Shown here one piece after another: positions 1 through 12,792 of a stretch of 64,000 bases of DNA. Every line of letters starts with the position of its first letter. Within the stretch, counting starts at the first letter, position 1. The position numbers were made by a program, and so were the translations under genes. The notes below the pieces were generated by a model. The model had not been told where the DNA came from and ran no database searches. It worked only from the letters and a program-made list of their open reading frames with translations. The stretch lies in the NCBI GenBank assembly GCA_014155875.1, contig JACEFZ010004176.1:186001-250000 (forward strand), read 5' to 3'. Source of the DNA: Cepaea nemoralis (taxonomy: Eukaryota; Mollusca; Gastropoda; Stylommatophora; Helicidae).

Positions 1-840
<840 letters not shown>

Positions 841-1430
841 TCAGATTCATCATCATCATCATGTGCCATGCTGAAAAGCGTGGGCGGTTATGTTTCGCCA
901 TCTCACACGATCACCTAAGTCGTGGATCAGCTCTGTTTCCTATCTCGACCATGCAATGTGGTCAGGCCACCTATATATTTACTACTCTGCCTTCCCTTTA
1001 TTCTTTTCTCCACAATCTTGCCAGTTGTCACCATGTTCTATAGTTTATTTCTTCTCATAACCTGCACCAAAACTGTTGACTCTCTTCGTCGAATTCCTAA
1101 AATCAGTTTACGGTGTTCATTTGCTTCTCGTAGGACTTGCTTATTGTTTTTTTTTCTTCTGTTTGTCCATGGTTTTCTTTGCAGTTTCCTCAGAAACCAC
1201 ATCTCCGCAGCCATTAGACGTTTTTCAGCGTGTCTGCTCATTGTCAGCGTTTCATATCCATACACAAGTTCCCGTTCAGATTCATACCTGCCACAAACAA
1301 CACACACCGGGTAGATCGTCTTATATTTGAAAGTTTGTCTGGACACGGATTTATTCTGTCTGCTCTTTGCCATTTCCAACTGCCCTGGAGTGTATCCATG
1401 TACGTTAGGAGCAAGCGTTGGCGTAGTTGA
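841..1430 (-). mobile_element. LINE family C fragment, 3' end
   Basis: Read on the minus strand, 1379-1038 encodes the C-terminal part of an APE-type LINE polyprotein. It has the block ending AEKRLMAAEMWFLRKLQRKPW and the later block of an Arg-rich stretch followed by MRRN. The same blocks recur at 9385-10140 and 41757-42309, which defines the family. The 3' end lies at about 841, after the string corresponding to GGCACATGATGATG, and ends in an ATG-rich tail. The copy is 5'-truncated, with stops after residue 113, so it is not functional. The clade was not resolved. Confidence 0.8.
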
Positions 1431-1773
1431 TACGGAACTGCTCTGATAATGCCATGAGCGCGGTCGGACTAGGGTTTCGACGCTTGTCCTCGTCGTCTTG
1501 CTAAGTGAGGTAAAGACTGGCCACCTCCTCCTAAGAAAAAACTATACAGGGATCAAATACATTGTTCCAAGCTAGGAAGTAGCTTCCTAGCCAAGAACAT
1601 AAAATATCCCGAACGTGCACAACAACCAGCACCAGTTACAGGAGTAAACCGAACTTCACCTCCGGCAACAGCCATCTCACTGTGTTCAGAAAACACTCCT
1701 TCTCTTCCCACACCACCCTTGCCTGTACCCCGGGAACACAATGTCGTGAATAACAACCCAAGCTCCAATACAA

Positions 1774-2049
1774 ATGTTGCTAATTATGATACTTTGTTTC
1801 CTACCTATGATGTCAAAGGGGACACCGTTAAACAATGGTGCTGTGCCGCCGATGCCTGCTTCCAATGTAGGCACTTCCAGTGACACTCATAGCAATCCCT
1901 CGCTGGACGGTAATCTACAACCCTATGAGTGGAACCGTCAACTTCAGCAGCTAATGCGATACAATCCTGCAGCCCTGCACCAAGCATTCATGATATCACT
2001 CCAGCAAAGACATTTTGCTGCCCCCTCTAACAGCCTTAACTATTTCTAA
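1774..2049 (+). pseudogene. LINE B ORF1 remnant (C-terminal part)
   Basis: A 91-codon reading frame ending 61 bp before ORF2. It is rich in Pro, Asn, Ser and Gln, as expected of LINE ORF1 (RNA-binding) tails, but no zinc knuckle or RRM is visible. Upstream codons in another frame (about 1680-1800) keep the same composition, which suggests a frameshift and a longer original ORF1. The assignment rests on position and composition only. Confidence 0.45.
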
Positions 2050-2110
2050 ATAAAGTTTCAAAATCATTGCAATTTGTATACCACAAGCGACATCTTCCTT
2101 TTAGTTTATA

Positions 2111-4939
2111 ATGTTCGCCAATCACGATCAGTGGCTCAACAAAAATGGTCTATATATAGGCCATCTCAACATCTTTCATCTGCTCAACAAATTGCCTGAG
2201 CTCTCGGTAATACTGTCCAAACAGTTCCATGTGTTTGGAATCACAGAAGGTCGTCTTAACGACAAAATAACCGACTCCGAAATCTCACTTAAGGGGTTTA
2301 AAGTAATTCGGAAAGATGCAAATCAAAAATTAGAGACAGGTATTGCTGTATACATTTCCAATTCCCTCAACTGGTCCCGTAGAAGTGATCTCGAGACAGT
2401 AGAGATAGAATGTGTTTGGTTAGAGGTAAAGCCAGCCAGCCAACAACCATTTCTCATTGGATACCTATAAAGGAATCCTTGTGCCGGGTACAGTTGGTAT
2501 GACTGCTTCACTACAATGATGGATAGAGTGTTTACAGCAGGTAGAGAAGTTATGATACTAGGTGACTTCAACATAGATATTAGTAAATCCAACCAGACAT
2601 GGGACGATTTCATTCTTTCTTACAATTTCAAACAACTAATAAACCGTCCTACAAGAGTTACTGACACATCGTCAACTATAATTGATCATATATATGTTAC
2701 TTGTCCAGATAATATTATTGAATGGTCTGTTCCTGTTAGTACAGTTAGTGACCACTACCCGGTATGTTGTACATGGTCAAGAATTGGGTTCAAATCTCTT
2801 AAACATAAACATGCAAGTATCAAATTTAGAAATTTTAAAGCATTCAACCAAGATTTATTTTTGCAAGACTTAAGAAAAGCAGCTCTTGATCACGTTTACC
2901 AACTTCCTGACCCGGACGATGCATTAGCTTTCTGGACGAAGACAGTCTACAATGTGTTCGATAAACACGTGCCAATCAAAGAAGTTCGAGTCAAAAATCA
3001 ACATAAATCCCCATGGGTCACTAGAGAAGTTCTGGAAATCATGAGAGAGCGAGATACTGCACACAAAAATAAAGACTTCATCAATTACCGCAGACTAAGG
3101 AATAAAGTTAAATATGAAATTCGTAGGATAAAAAAAGATCATTTTAAAAATTTGATTGTAGATAATTCAAACAGTACAAATATATGGAAGGCTATTAACT
3201 TGTTAACCAATAAGAAACGCCCTACAGAATCAGCAATACCAAATTCTATAACATGCGATGAATTCAGTTGGTTCTTTCAATCAGAAATAGATAATCTAAA
3301 GTCTTCAATACCAGACTCATCGTGTAATTTAAATTCACTGGCATCATTCTGTGAGGAGAAGTGCACCAGAAATATTCCCGCTGAGATTCCTTTAATGTCT
3401 GTTGCAGACGTTTATAAATATCTCTTAAACCTCAAATCAACAAACTCACACGGCCTAGATGGTATCAGTAATAGAATTCTTCGTTGTGCTGCACCAGTCA
3501 TTAGCGAGTCCTTAACGTTCATATATAACCAGTGCCTGGCCAAAAACTACTTTCCATCTGCATTTAAAATTGCTAAAGTCTTTCCGCTAATTAAAAATGG
3601 CTCAATCGATAATAGCGTTTTGGGTAATTATAGACCTATTTCCTTACTATCGTCGCTATCAAAACCACTAGAAAAACACATTCATAAAATAACGTTACAC
3701 CATTTAATTAACAACAATCTAATAATTAACAGTCAATCTGGGTTTCGACCTAAACATTCTTGCCATAGTGCTCTAACAAAAATGACCGATAACTGGCACC
3801 TAAACATCAACAACGGTAGAATTTGTGGAGCGGTGTTTGTAGACTTTAAAAAAGCTTTTGATATGGTAGATCACGATATTCTAATGAGAAAACTAAAACA
3901 AATGAAGACAAGCACCAACATGGTGAACATAATTACGTCATTTCTATCCGACAGACAACAAGTCGTGTCCTTCAACAACTGTCTATCAAGACCCACACAG
4001 CTTAATATTGGTGTGCCTCAGGGCTCAATACTAGGTCCGCTGCTTTTTGCAGTTTATATTAATGATCTTCCTGTATATATCAATACAACTTGTGATCTAT
4101 TTGCAGACGACTGTACTATATATACTAGTCAGGAAAACCGTAGTGAATTAGAGAATTCTTTACAAAAGGAACTTGATAATCTTACTAGATAGAGCAATGA
4201 AAACCGCATGCAAATTAACATCGACAAGACCAAATCCATGCTAATAACGACCAGACAAAAACTACAGACACTAGCCATAACTGGATCACCGCTCGAACTC
4301 CGCATAGGCACGTTACCTATAGTTAATGTGACTGAACATAAAACACTAGGGCTTTTAATAGACAGCCATTTGAACTGGAGCTCTCATGTTCACGCTCTTA
4401 CCAAGAAAATAGCACAAAAAGTTTACCAACTTGCTAAAATTCAGCACTTCCTGGACGAAAGCACACGAAAAATATTCTATACATGCTATATCCAATCACA
4501 TCTCGATTACTGTTCCACAGTTTGGGATGGTTGCCCTAAATCTAATTTAAAACGACTATGTTCTCTACAAAACCGAGTTATTCGTCTGGTTTCTGGCATA
4601 AAGCACGTTGAAAGTAATAATTTGTACAGTCATCTAAGACTTCTACCACTTCAAAAGCGTTTCCTTTTCAACAAAGCCAAATTAGTGAATAAAATTATAT
4701 CTCAAAATACCCCAGAGTATCTTCTGCCGCTGATTCAATCTAATGCAATGAACAGCAAGCGCCTAAATTTGTTACATGTCTCAAAGCCTAGATTGGACCT
4801 TTACAAAACATGTTTCACCTATTCTGGTGCTCACTTATGGAATGAGCTGCCTCCAGATCTGAAAACTCCAATGAGTCCCTACGCATTTAACCGAAAACTC
4901 TTTCAATACTTAATCCATATCGACTATATGCCACCATAA
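2111..4939 (+). pseudogene. LINE B ORF2: endonuclease-reverse transcriptase with two nonsense codons
   Basis: One continuous frame of about 942 codons is interrupted only by TAA at 2468-2470 and TAG at 4190-4192. The N-terminal part is an exonuclease-endonuclease-phosphatase (APE) domain, with HLNIFHLLNK near the start, then a LGDFNID motif near 2560 and SDHYPV near 2750. The RT domain follows: YRPISLL near 3630, SGFRPKHS near 3740, the catalytic block DFKKAFDMVDH near 3845, VPQGSILGPLLF near 4010 and FADD near 4100. A thumb/C-terminal domain ends at 4939. No RNase H was seen. Both stops look like single-base nonsense changes, since the protein reads on normally after each. The copy is therefore relatively young but inactive. 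Confidence 0.9.
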
Positions 4940-4991
4940 TTCATTTACTGGTATAATTGTTCATTATAATTGTTTAACTATAATTGTTCAC

Positions 4992-5551
<560 letters not shown>

Positions 5552-5689
5552 GAGCAGAGGCATGTCATGTAACACGAATGTTATGTAACACGTGAATCCA
5601 TATGTTTGTGTATTCCCATCTGTCATATTATCAGTTAAATACCACTTGATTTTATCATGCATAATATAAACTCATGTTCATTACTGTAG

Positions 5690-7117
5690 TTTGAGTGAGA
5701 GAGTCAATGAGTGTGAATGAGAGACAGAATGAGTGAGCGGGAGAGTGAATGAGTGAGCATGAGAGTGAATGAGTGAGCATGAGAGTGAATGAGTGAGCGT
5801 GAGAGTGAATGAGTGAGCGCGAGAGTGAATGAGTGAGCGCGAGAGTGAATGAGTGAGCGCGAGAGTGAATGAGTGAGCGTGAGAGTGAATGAGTGAGCGT
5901 GAGAGTGAATGAGTGAGCGCGAAGAGTGAATGAGTGAGCGCGAGAGTGAATGAGTGAGCGTGAGAGTGAATGAGTGAGCGTGAGAGTGAATGAGTGAGCG
6001 CGAGAGTGAATGAGTGAGCGTGAGAGTGAATGAGTGAGCGTGAGAGTGAATGAGTGAGCGCGAGAGTGAATGAGTGAGCGTGAGAGTGAATGAGTGAGCG
6101 TGAGCGTGAGAGTGAATGAGTGAGCGTCAGCGTGAGCGTGAGAGTGAATGAGTGAGCGTGAGAGTGAATGAGTGAGCGTGAGAGTGAATGAGTGAGCGTG
6201 AGAGTGAATGAATGAGCGTGAGAGTGAATGAGTGAGCGTGAGAGTGAATGAGTGAGCGTGAGCGTGAGAGTGAATGAGTGAGCGTCAGCGTGAGCGTGAG
6301 AGTGAATGAGTGAGCGTGAGAGTGAATGAGTGAGCGCGAGAGTGAATGAGTGAGCGTGAGAGTGAATGAGTGAGCGTGAGAGTGAATGAGTGAGCGTGAG
6401 CGTGAGAGTGAATGAGTGAGCGTGAGCGTAGAGAGTGAATGAGTGAGCGTGAGCGTGAGAGTTAATGAGTGAGCGCGAGAGTGAATGAGTGAGCGTGAGA
6501 GTGAATGAGTGAGCGTGAGAGTGAATGAGTGAGCGCAAGAGTGAATGAGTGAGCGCGAGAGTGAATGAGTGAGCGTGAGAGTGAATGAGTGAGCGTGAGA
6601 GTGAATGAGTGAGCGCGAGAGTGAATGAGTGAGCGTGAGAGTGAATGAGTGAGCGTGAGAGTGAATGAGTGAGCGCGAGAGTGAATGAGTGAGCGTGAGA
6701 GTGAATGAGTGAGCGTGAGAGTGAATGAGTGAGCGTGAGCGTGAGAGTGAATGAGTGAGCGTGAGCGTGAGCGTGAGAGTGAATGAGTGAGCGTGAGAGT
6801 GAATGAGTGAGCGTGAGAGTGAATGAGTGAGCGTGAGCGTGAGAGTGAATGAGTGAGCGTGAGCGTGAGAGTGAATGAGTGAGCGTGAGCGTGAGAGTGA
6901 ATGAGTGAGCGCGAGAGTGAATGAGTGAGCGTGAGAGTGAATGAGTGAGCGTGAGAGTGAATGAGTGAGCGCGAGAGTGATAGTGTGAGCGTGAGAGTGA
7001 TAGAGTGAGCGTGAGAGTGAATGAGTGAGCATGAGTTTGAATGAGTGAGCGTGAGAGTGAATGAGTGAGCGTGAGAGTGAATGACTGAGCGCGAGAGTGA
7101 ATGAGTGAGCGTGAGAG
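5690..7117. repeat. Minisatellite, 20-bp unit GAGAGTGAATGAGTGAGCGT, about 1.4 kb
   Basis: Roughly 65-70 tandem units. Variants differ mainly at one base (GCGT, GCGC, GCAT) and by extra copies of a GTGAGC hexamer, giving 26- and 32-bp units. In several stretches the variants follow a regular order, one GCGC unit then two GCGT units, which makes a 60-bp higher-order unit (for example 5940-6080 and 6540-6720). Minus-strand ORFs of 285 and 371 codons through the array result from the absence of stops in the unit. Confidence 0.97.
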
Positions 7118-7154
<37 letters not shown>

Positions 7155-7160
7155 GTGTGT

Positions 7161-7231
<71 letters not shown>
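7118..7231. repeat. (GA)n followed by (GT)n
   Basis: A short GATA/GA run passes into an (GT)n run of about 80 bp directly at the end of the 20-bp minisatellite. Confidence 0.96.
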
Positions 7232-7232
<1 letters not shown>

Positions 7233-7389
7233 GGAGCATCACTATTTTTACATCACATACTTTTTATGTACACATTTTTCTCCATGTTTAACATTTTTAT
7301 GAGACTGCTCATGACAATTGTCAGTGTATGTGTGTGATTAAAGTGTGGGAGGTTGTTCATATTAGTTTCAATACTAACTTGAGACATTT

Positions 7390-8720
7390 TGTATGTGCCT
7401 AGATGTGAGGAGGTGTGAGTGTGTGTGGAGGATGTGTGTGAGTGTGGGGATATGTGTGGGTGGGAGATGTGTGGGTGGGAATATGCGTTTGGATGGGTTG
7501 GGGTGTGTGGTTTTGGTGGGTAGTGATATTTCTGGGTGTTGGTGGGATGTGTGGATGGATGTGTGGGGTGAAAGTCGGGGTGTGGGGGATGTACATATGG
7601 GTGCAGGATATGTGTATGGGATGGATGCGGGGGATGTGTGTTTATGTGGGTTGAGATGTGTGGATGGTTTGAGGAAGTATGTGTGGGTGGCGGGGTTGTG
7701 TGGGTAGGGGATTGTGTTGGGTGGATTGGGGATGCAAGGGCGGGTGGAGATAAGTGTATGGTGTGTGGGTGTGAGATATGTGTGCGGTGTGTTGGTGCGG
7801 GATGTGTGCATGATGTGTGGGTGGAGGGTATGTTTGTGGTGGTATAGGTGAGGATATGTGTGTGGGTGGAGGATAGTGGGTGGTGTCGGGGATGTGTGTG
7901 ATGGGTGCGGGGAATGTGTGTATGGGAGGGGTATATGTGGGGGGTGAGTAGGGGATGTGTGGTGGTTGGGGGAAGTATGTGGGGGTGTGTGGGTGGGAAA
8001 TGTGTGCGTGGATGGGGAATGAGTGGGTGAGGGTGTGTGAGTGGCTTAGGGTTGTGTAGGTCGGAGAGGGAGTTGTATGTGTCGGGAAGGGATGTGTGAG
8101 TGGGTGGAGGATGTGTGTGGGTAGGGGTATTGTGATCGTGAGATGTTTGGTTGGGGGTGGGTGGGGGTGTGTAGTGGAGGATGTATGCGTGAGTGAGTGT
8201 GTGTTGGTGAACGGTTAGGGAATGCATGTGTGGGTGGGGAGAGGTGTGTGGTGTGTTGGTTGGGGATATTGTGTGTGTGAGGTATGTGTATGTTTTGTGG
8301 TGTGTGAGTGGGGGTATGTGGGGTGGATGGGTAAGGGTATCTGTGTGGGTGTGGGTGGGAATATTGTGTGGTATCTGGGTGGGGGATATGTGTGTGGTGT
8401 GTAAGTGGAGATGTGTTGGTGAGGGATATATGTGTGTATGTGTGGTGCGTGGGTTGGGAATATTGCGTGGTAGGGGTGTATGTGATGTGCGGGTGGGGGA
8501 TTGGGTTGAGGCATGTGTGGGTGGGTGGAAGTTGTATGTGTGGGTGGTGGGGTGTGTGTGAGTGGTTTGGGGATGTATGGGTGGTTAGGGAGATGTGTGT
8601 GGGGAAGGGGGGGGGGTAGGGACATGTCAGTTGGTGGGGATGTGTGTGTATGGTTTGGGGATGTGTGAGTGGATGTGCGATGTGTGGGTTGGTGGGGGAT
8701 TGTGTGCGACACAATTTAAT
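7390..8720. repeat. Degenerate GT-rich low-complexity tract, about 1.3 kb
   Basis: The + strand is almost free of C and made of irregular strings such as GTGTGGGTGGGGGATGTG. Dozens of related but non-identical units have no fixed period. It may be a decayed minisatellite derived from GT repeats. G-runs of three or more are frequent, so G-quadruplex potential on the + strand is plausible. The long ORFs in several frames are composition artefacts. Confidence 0.9.
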
Positions 8721-8734
8721 GTTATGTGTTCGTA

Positions 8735-9004
8735 ATCGAGGCCGTGGCGTAGGGGATAGTGAGACGCGCAGTTTCATAAACCCCCGACATACTGAGTCAA
8801 GGGTTCGTTATCACCCGCGGGAAATTTTGAGGTAGACGGCTTTGCGTTGATTTTGATGGTATGAGACGTCACTGTTCAGAAAACAGTGGCAAACTACTGA
8901 ACTAGCATTGCCAAGTAAATCAAAAACTGTCAATAAATATTGGAGTTGAGTGCGATGTACTGTAACCAACATGCAACTAAACTAAAAATATAAATAAATT
9001 ACAG
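8735..9004 (+). mobile_element. tRNA-derived SINE, type 3
   Basis: The head has an A-box-like GTGGCGTAGGGG at about 8742 and a B-box-like GGGTTCG at about 8803. A linker carries TTTGCGTTGATTTTGATGGTATGA, then the shared core (CAGAAAACAGTGGCAAAC at about 8878), then GAGTGCGATGTACTGTAA-type sequence and an A/T-rich tail. Further copies are at 23749, 51283, 58009 and 60704. A minus-strand fragment of the same core follows at 9012-9085, tail to tail. Confidence 0.8.
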
Positions 9005-9011
9005 GACAGTT

Positions 9012-9085
9012 TAACTAAACCCCAGCTGCTTATTGGCTGTTTGTGGTTTACTATCTAGTCATACGTTCAATAGTGTGTCTTTGAT
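9012..9085 (-). mobile_element. SINE core fragment, inverted relative to its neighbour
   Basis: On the minus strand this reads as the common SINE core from the 'ACTGAACGTA' block to the 'GCTGGGGTT' block. The head is missing. Confidence 0.65.
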
Positions 9086-9270
9086 TTCTGAACGAGATGT
9101 CAACATTTAAGTCTAACTATAAAAAAGCTTCCTATAATATCATAAACATTCACTAAATGCCCCACCTATACACAAACCTTAAAAAAAAGAATTGTTTTTA
9201 AATGTATATCTGATCATGGTATAATCCCTAGGTCTTCTTTGCCTATATGCTTGGTTTTTCAAATTCATAT

Positions 9271-9357
9271 CAATATGACCTACGACTCTGGTGATCGCGT
9301 AAAATGGCGAAACATAACCACCCATGTTTATCGTCATGGTACATTATGATGATGATA
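9271..9357 (+). mobile_element. LINE family C 3'-terminal fragment
   Basis: It matches the last about 85 bp of family C (CGACTCTGGTGATCG, then GGTACATTATGATGATGAT). It lies immediately before another family C copy in the same orientation. Confidence 0.7.
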
Positions 9358-9384
9358 AATATTTTAAGCTCGCGTTGAAAATCG

Positions 9385-10140
9385 GTTTACTGAGAATGAT
9401 TGCAGACAATAAAAAGGACCTGCGACACTTAGTAGATGCGGTTGTTGCACACAGTGAGCAACTAGGGTTAGAACTGAATATTAAGAAGACACAGCTTATG
9501 GTCGTTACTGGGAAGAAGGAAATACCACAATGTAATATACGAGTAAATAGGCATATTCGTAAGCAAGTTAACCGGTACAGTTATCTCGGAACAGTCATAA
9601 CATCTGATGGGAGATGCCTTGAAGAGATTAGATCAAGAATCGCCATGGCAAAAGTAGCCTTTAGCAAGATGAAAAATATACTGGCCAATAAAATGATGTC
9701 AATTGAAACGAGAAAAAGAGTGTTGAGGTGCTACATACAACCTATACTTTTATATGGATGTGAAGCTTGGAAAATGAGTAGTCAAGCTGAAAAACATCTG
9801 ATGGCTGTAGAAATGTGGTTTCTGAAGAAAATGCAAAGAATACCATGGACAGCCAGAAAGACCAATCAACAAGTCCTTCAAGAAATAAATGAAGATCGTA
9901 AACTGATTAGAGAGCATTAGACGTAGACAGTCAACATTCGTAGGGCATGTTATGAGAAGAAATGAATTGGAGAACTTGATGACAACTGGTAAGATCGAAG
10001 GAGAAGACCTAGAAGCAAATAGCTGGATGGCTTGGCCTCGTGGCATGGTCGAGACAGAAACACGGAGCTGATCCACGATTCTGGTGATCGAGTGAGATGG
10101 CAAAACATGACCGCCAACGCTTACCGGCATGGCACATGAT
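9385..10140 (+). mobile_element. LINE family C fragment: RT C-terminal part and 3' end
   Basis: An open frame runs to the stop at 9918-9920. It encodes the region after the RT catalytic block: DNKKDLRHLVDAVV, a Lys-rich stretch with QLMVVTGKKE, YLGTVITSDGRCLEEI, LYGCEAW and AVEMWFLKKMQRIPW. Degraded codons continue past the stop through the HVMRRNELEN block to the 3' end, which carries GGCACATGATGGATGGAT. The copy is 5'-truncated before the YADD motif and carries stops, so it is not functional. Confidence 0.85.
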
Positions 10141-10289
10141 GGATGGATATTTCGAAGGCGCATGGTGTGTATTATTTTACATTTGCAAATACAACAAATA
10201 CTAGTGCATTCATATAAAAGACAGCACCATTTAACAGAAACAGTAAAAACATGCGCATTATATTCCAAAACAATAAATGATGAATATGG

Positions 10290-11250
10290 GAAACAAATAC
10301 ATAAAAGCAAGATGGGAGACACATTTTAAAGAAGTATTAAATCGTAAAAACATCAGATGCAGTGATGATTCATTTAAATCCTTCCTAAGCAGGATTTAAT
10401 GAACATAGTATCTTAAAATCGAGAAGTGAGAGAAGCAATTAAAAAAAAAAAAGCCCCAACAAAAAAGCTACAGGCATTGATAATATTCCTGTGGAAGCTA
10501 TCAAAGCATGCCGGGAGGTAGGGGTGAAATGGTTAACAAACATATTTAACCAGGCATGGCAATGTACAATGATTAAAGAAATTAGACGTAGACAGTCAAC
10601 ATTTCTCATTATGAGGAGAAATAAATCGGAGAACGTGATAACAACTGGCAGGATCGAGGAAAAGGAAGAAAGGCAGGCAGAGAAGTAAATACCTGGATGG
10701 CTTGGCCACGTGGTATGGTCTTGTCGAGACAAGAACACGGAGCCACGACTCTGGTGATCGAGTGAGATAGCGAATCATGATCGCCCACAATTATCGCCAT
10801 GGCACATGAGGAATGAATGCCTGACAAGAGAGAAGAGTACCACAGGGTTTGCGAGGAGCTGCGATTGTGCCATTTATAGAAAAACAAAGATTAAAAAAAA
10901 AAATATGAATGCAATACATTTAGAGGCACATCTCTGCTCAGCCATATGGGAAACGTGTATGCGACAATGTTAGAACAGCGAACAAAATAAAAGAAAGAAC
11001 CGCTTATAAATGATGTGCAATTTGGTTTTAGAAAAGGAAGATAATGCACTGATGTCATTTATGCATTGAGACAGATGAGTGAAACATCTATAGAATCTAA
11101 CAGCAAACTAAGTGTGGATTTCATAGATCAAGAAAAAGCCTATGACCGAGTTATTAGGAATAAGATATGAAAAGTGCTCGAAGAAAACGATGTAATTGGG
11201 CAGCTGTTGATAACGTCAGGGCAATGTACCAAAAACAGTGAATGGTAAGA
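10290..11250 (+). mobile_element. Decayed LINE RT domain, interrupted
   Basis: Two parts of one RT domain. At 10290-10564 the frames give RWETHFKEVLNR and then ATGIDNIPVEAIKACRE and IFNQAWQ. At 10810-11250 they give SLLSHMG, FGFRKGR, CTDVIYALRQMSE and DFIDQEKAYDRV. Many stops and frameshifts are present. A family C 3' end (10565-10809) sits between them. The same RT subfamily is seen on the minus strand at 25693-26283. Confidence 0.7.
10565..10809 (+). mobile_element. LINE family C 3' end inserted in an older LINE
   Basis: It matches the last 245 bp of the copy at 9900-10140 (RRRQSTF, MRRNKSEN, the CTGGATGGCTTGGCC string, CGACTCTGGTGATCGAGTGAG, GGCACATGAGG). It splits the RT domain around it. 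I could not read a convincing target duplication. Confidence 0.65.
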
Positions 11251-11289
11251 GCAAATCTCAGTATGACCCCGAAGTTGATTTGACGTAAG

Positions 11290-11960
11290 CATGATTTGGA
11301 TCATGTCTAAGTTATACATTGGTAGCAGAGGGTTGGTGTGAATATGCTGTCAGTATATTTAATAGTTCAGGAGATCTGATACCTTGCATTACTTCAATTT
11401 TGATTGTATTTATATTGATGTTGTATCTGCTACATGTTGAACTCAGCTTGTTAATATGATTCTGCAGTCTGACCTCGTCGCTGTCAAATAGGCACTGATC
11501 ATCTGGAAATAAAAGCTCATTTACTGCGGAGGATTTGTTGTTTCGTCTAAAGTAGAGTTCGACATTTTCTGAATCTGTTCTGTCAAGGATTGCTTCTTTG
11601 AATATTTCTATCTACCTAGATATTAAATAGCAGAGGAAAGATCACACATACCCGTCTCACTCTTGTGTTGACTGTGAACATACAATTTCTTGTGTTTGTC
11701 TTTACTGCACTTTGGCTTAAGTGGTACATGGCTATGATATTTTCTAGTAATTGTTCTTTTATCCCGTTGTTGTCAAGGAAGGTCAATTATTTATATTTAT
11801 CTACTGAGTTGAAAGCCTTTTCCTGTTCAACAAACACAGCATTCTGCAGGTCGTTGGTTTTATTCACATATTTGTCTGAGCGTGAACAATGTATCAGTAC
11901 AACTTTAACTTTTCCTGAAGCCAAATTGCACTTTGTATAACTGCTATTCAACTATGGTTC
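11290..11960 (-). mobile_element. Decayed LINE RT fragment
   Basis: The minus strand gives a broken RT: EKAFNSVDKYK near 11810, then a QNAVFVE-like block, NIIAMYH, and downstream DDQCLFDSDEVRLQNHIN near 11490. Stops are frequent. It belongs to the same broad class of APE-type LINEs as the neighbours but lies in the opposite orientation. Confidence 0.6.
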
Positions 11961-12059
11961 TAACTCTTTTTTAAAATATTTCTGCGTACATCTTACCCAT
12001 GTGACTCAAGGGTGATATAAACCTGTAATGCTGTGTTACCAAGTGGACAGTACTAGAAA

Positions 12060-12450
12060 CACACAGGTGTAACATCACATAATGTCAGATGAGATGCATA
12101 AGAAACGCAGCAGGAAAACAAGAAGAGATAGAGAGACAAATGAGTAACTAAGAACAAGTGTAGGGATAACACCGATTAGTGACTCTATAGATCACCAAAG
12201 AATTAAATAGTTTGGACATTTAGTTGTAATGGGACAATATCAACCATGCGGCTAAAGGGTTATATGTCAGAATATCGGAATACAAAGAGAGATGATGGCC
12301 CAGAAAGAATTGGTTAGATGGAGTAAAAGACATATTTAAGAAATCAAATACGAGGTTAGTACAAGAAACAAGACAATCGAAACACTGGAAATTACAACAA
12401 CCTCATCTTTGCGACGCTTCACGGCAAAAGCAATAGGATAAAAAAAGAAG
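12060..12450 (+). mobile_element. Decayed LINE C-terminal/3' fragment
   Basis: With several stops, the codons give RNAAGKTRRDRETNE, TSVGITPISDSIDHQRIK and FGHLVVMGQYQP. This is the typical sequence after the RT domain of APE-type LINEs. It ends in an AAGAAGAAATAA-type A-rich tail. Confidence 0.65.
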
Positions 12451-12792
12451 AAATAAACATAATGCTTTGCAATAGGCAAGTAGTCAAAGTATAGTCCAAC
12501 AGCTGCCTTCAGTCCGCCAGTACAAAATCACAACAGAACAAGAAAACATAAGATAAGTAAAGAGAAGCATTTCTTGAGTGATTTCAATGTCTTCCCATTC
12601 AGGACAGGGACTATTCGTTTAGAAAGCCTGTATTAAATGAAGACAACAAACAACATTGAACAGAATCAGTAAAGAATACCTTCAATTCACCAGCGGACGG
12701 TCTATGCAAAACAAGACATATCAAGACAATTAAAGACACATATTTCTTCAGCAAAATTCAATGTCTCCACATTAGAGGCAGTGATTGTTACT
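12451..12792. other. Upstream flank of GPCR 1
   Basis: No repeat or ORF was recognised. The last 60 bp or so resembles the sequence upstream of GPCR 2 (shared strings around 'CATTAGAGGCAGTGATTGTTAC' versus 61077 onwards), so the duplication that produced the pair included some 5' sequence. No splice acceptor or promoter can be assigned with confidence. Confidence 0.4.

Larger units (their letters stand above)
1485..4991 (+). mobile_element. CR1-like LINE (family B), nearly complete coding region
   Basis: A non-LTR retrotransposon with an ORF1 remnant (to 2049) and a long ORF2 (2111-4939). The 3' terminus carries three imperfect tandem copies of a 13-14-bp unit of the type TATAATTGTTCAT at 4952-4991. 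Short 3'-terminal tandem repeats are typical of CR1-group LINEs. The 5' boundary is uncertain: Pro-rich ORF1-like codons can be followed upstream to roughly 1490, next to an older family C fragment. The 3' end abuts a GT/GA microsatellite. Confidence 0.8.

Noticed and set aside
5690..7117. CRISPR-like array
   Set aside because: The units are contiguous, without unique spacers, and the genome is eukaryotic.
5681..7242. Minus-strand ORFs of 285 and 371 codons with a His/Ser/Leu/Thr repeat
   Set aside because: They follow from the 20-bp minisatellite unit lacking stops on that strand. There is no start context, splice or domain support.
7253..8777. Pro/His/Thr-rich minus-strand ORFs (324 and 243 codons) that look like a mucin-like protein
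   Set aside because: The strand is GT-rich low-complexity DNA, open in several frames at once, and the composition alone explains it.
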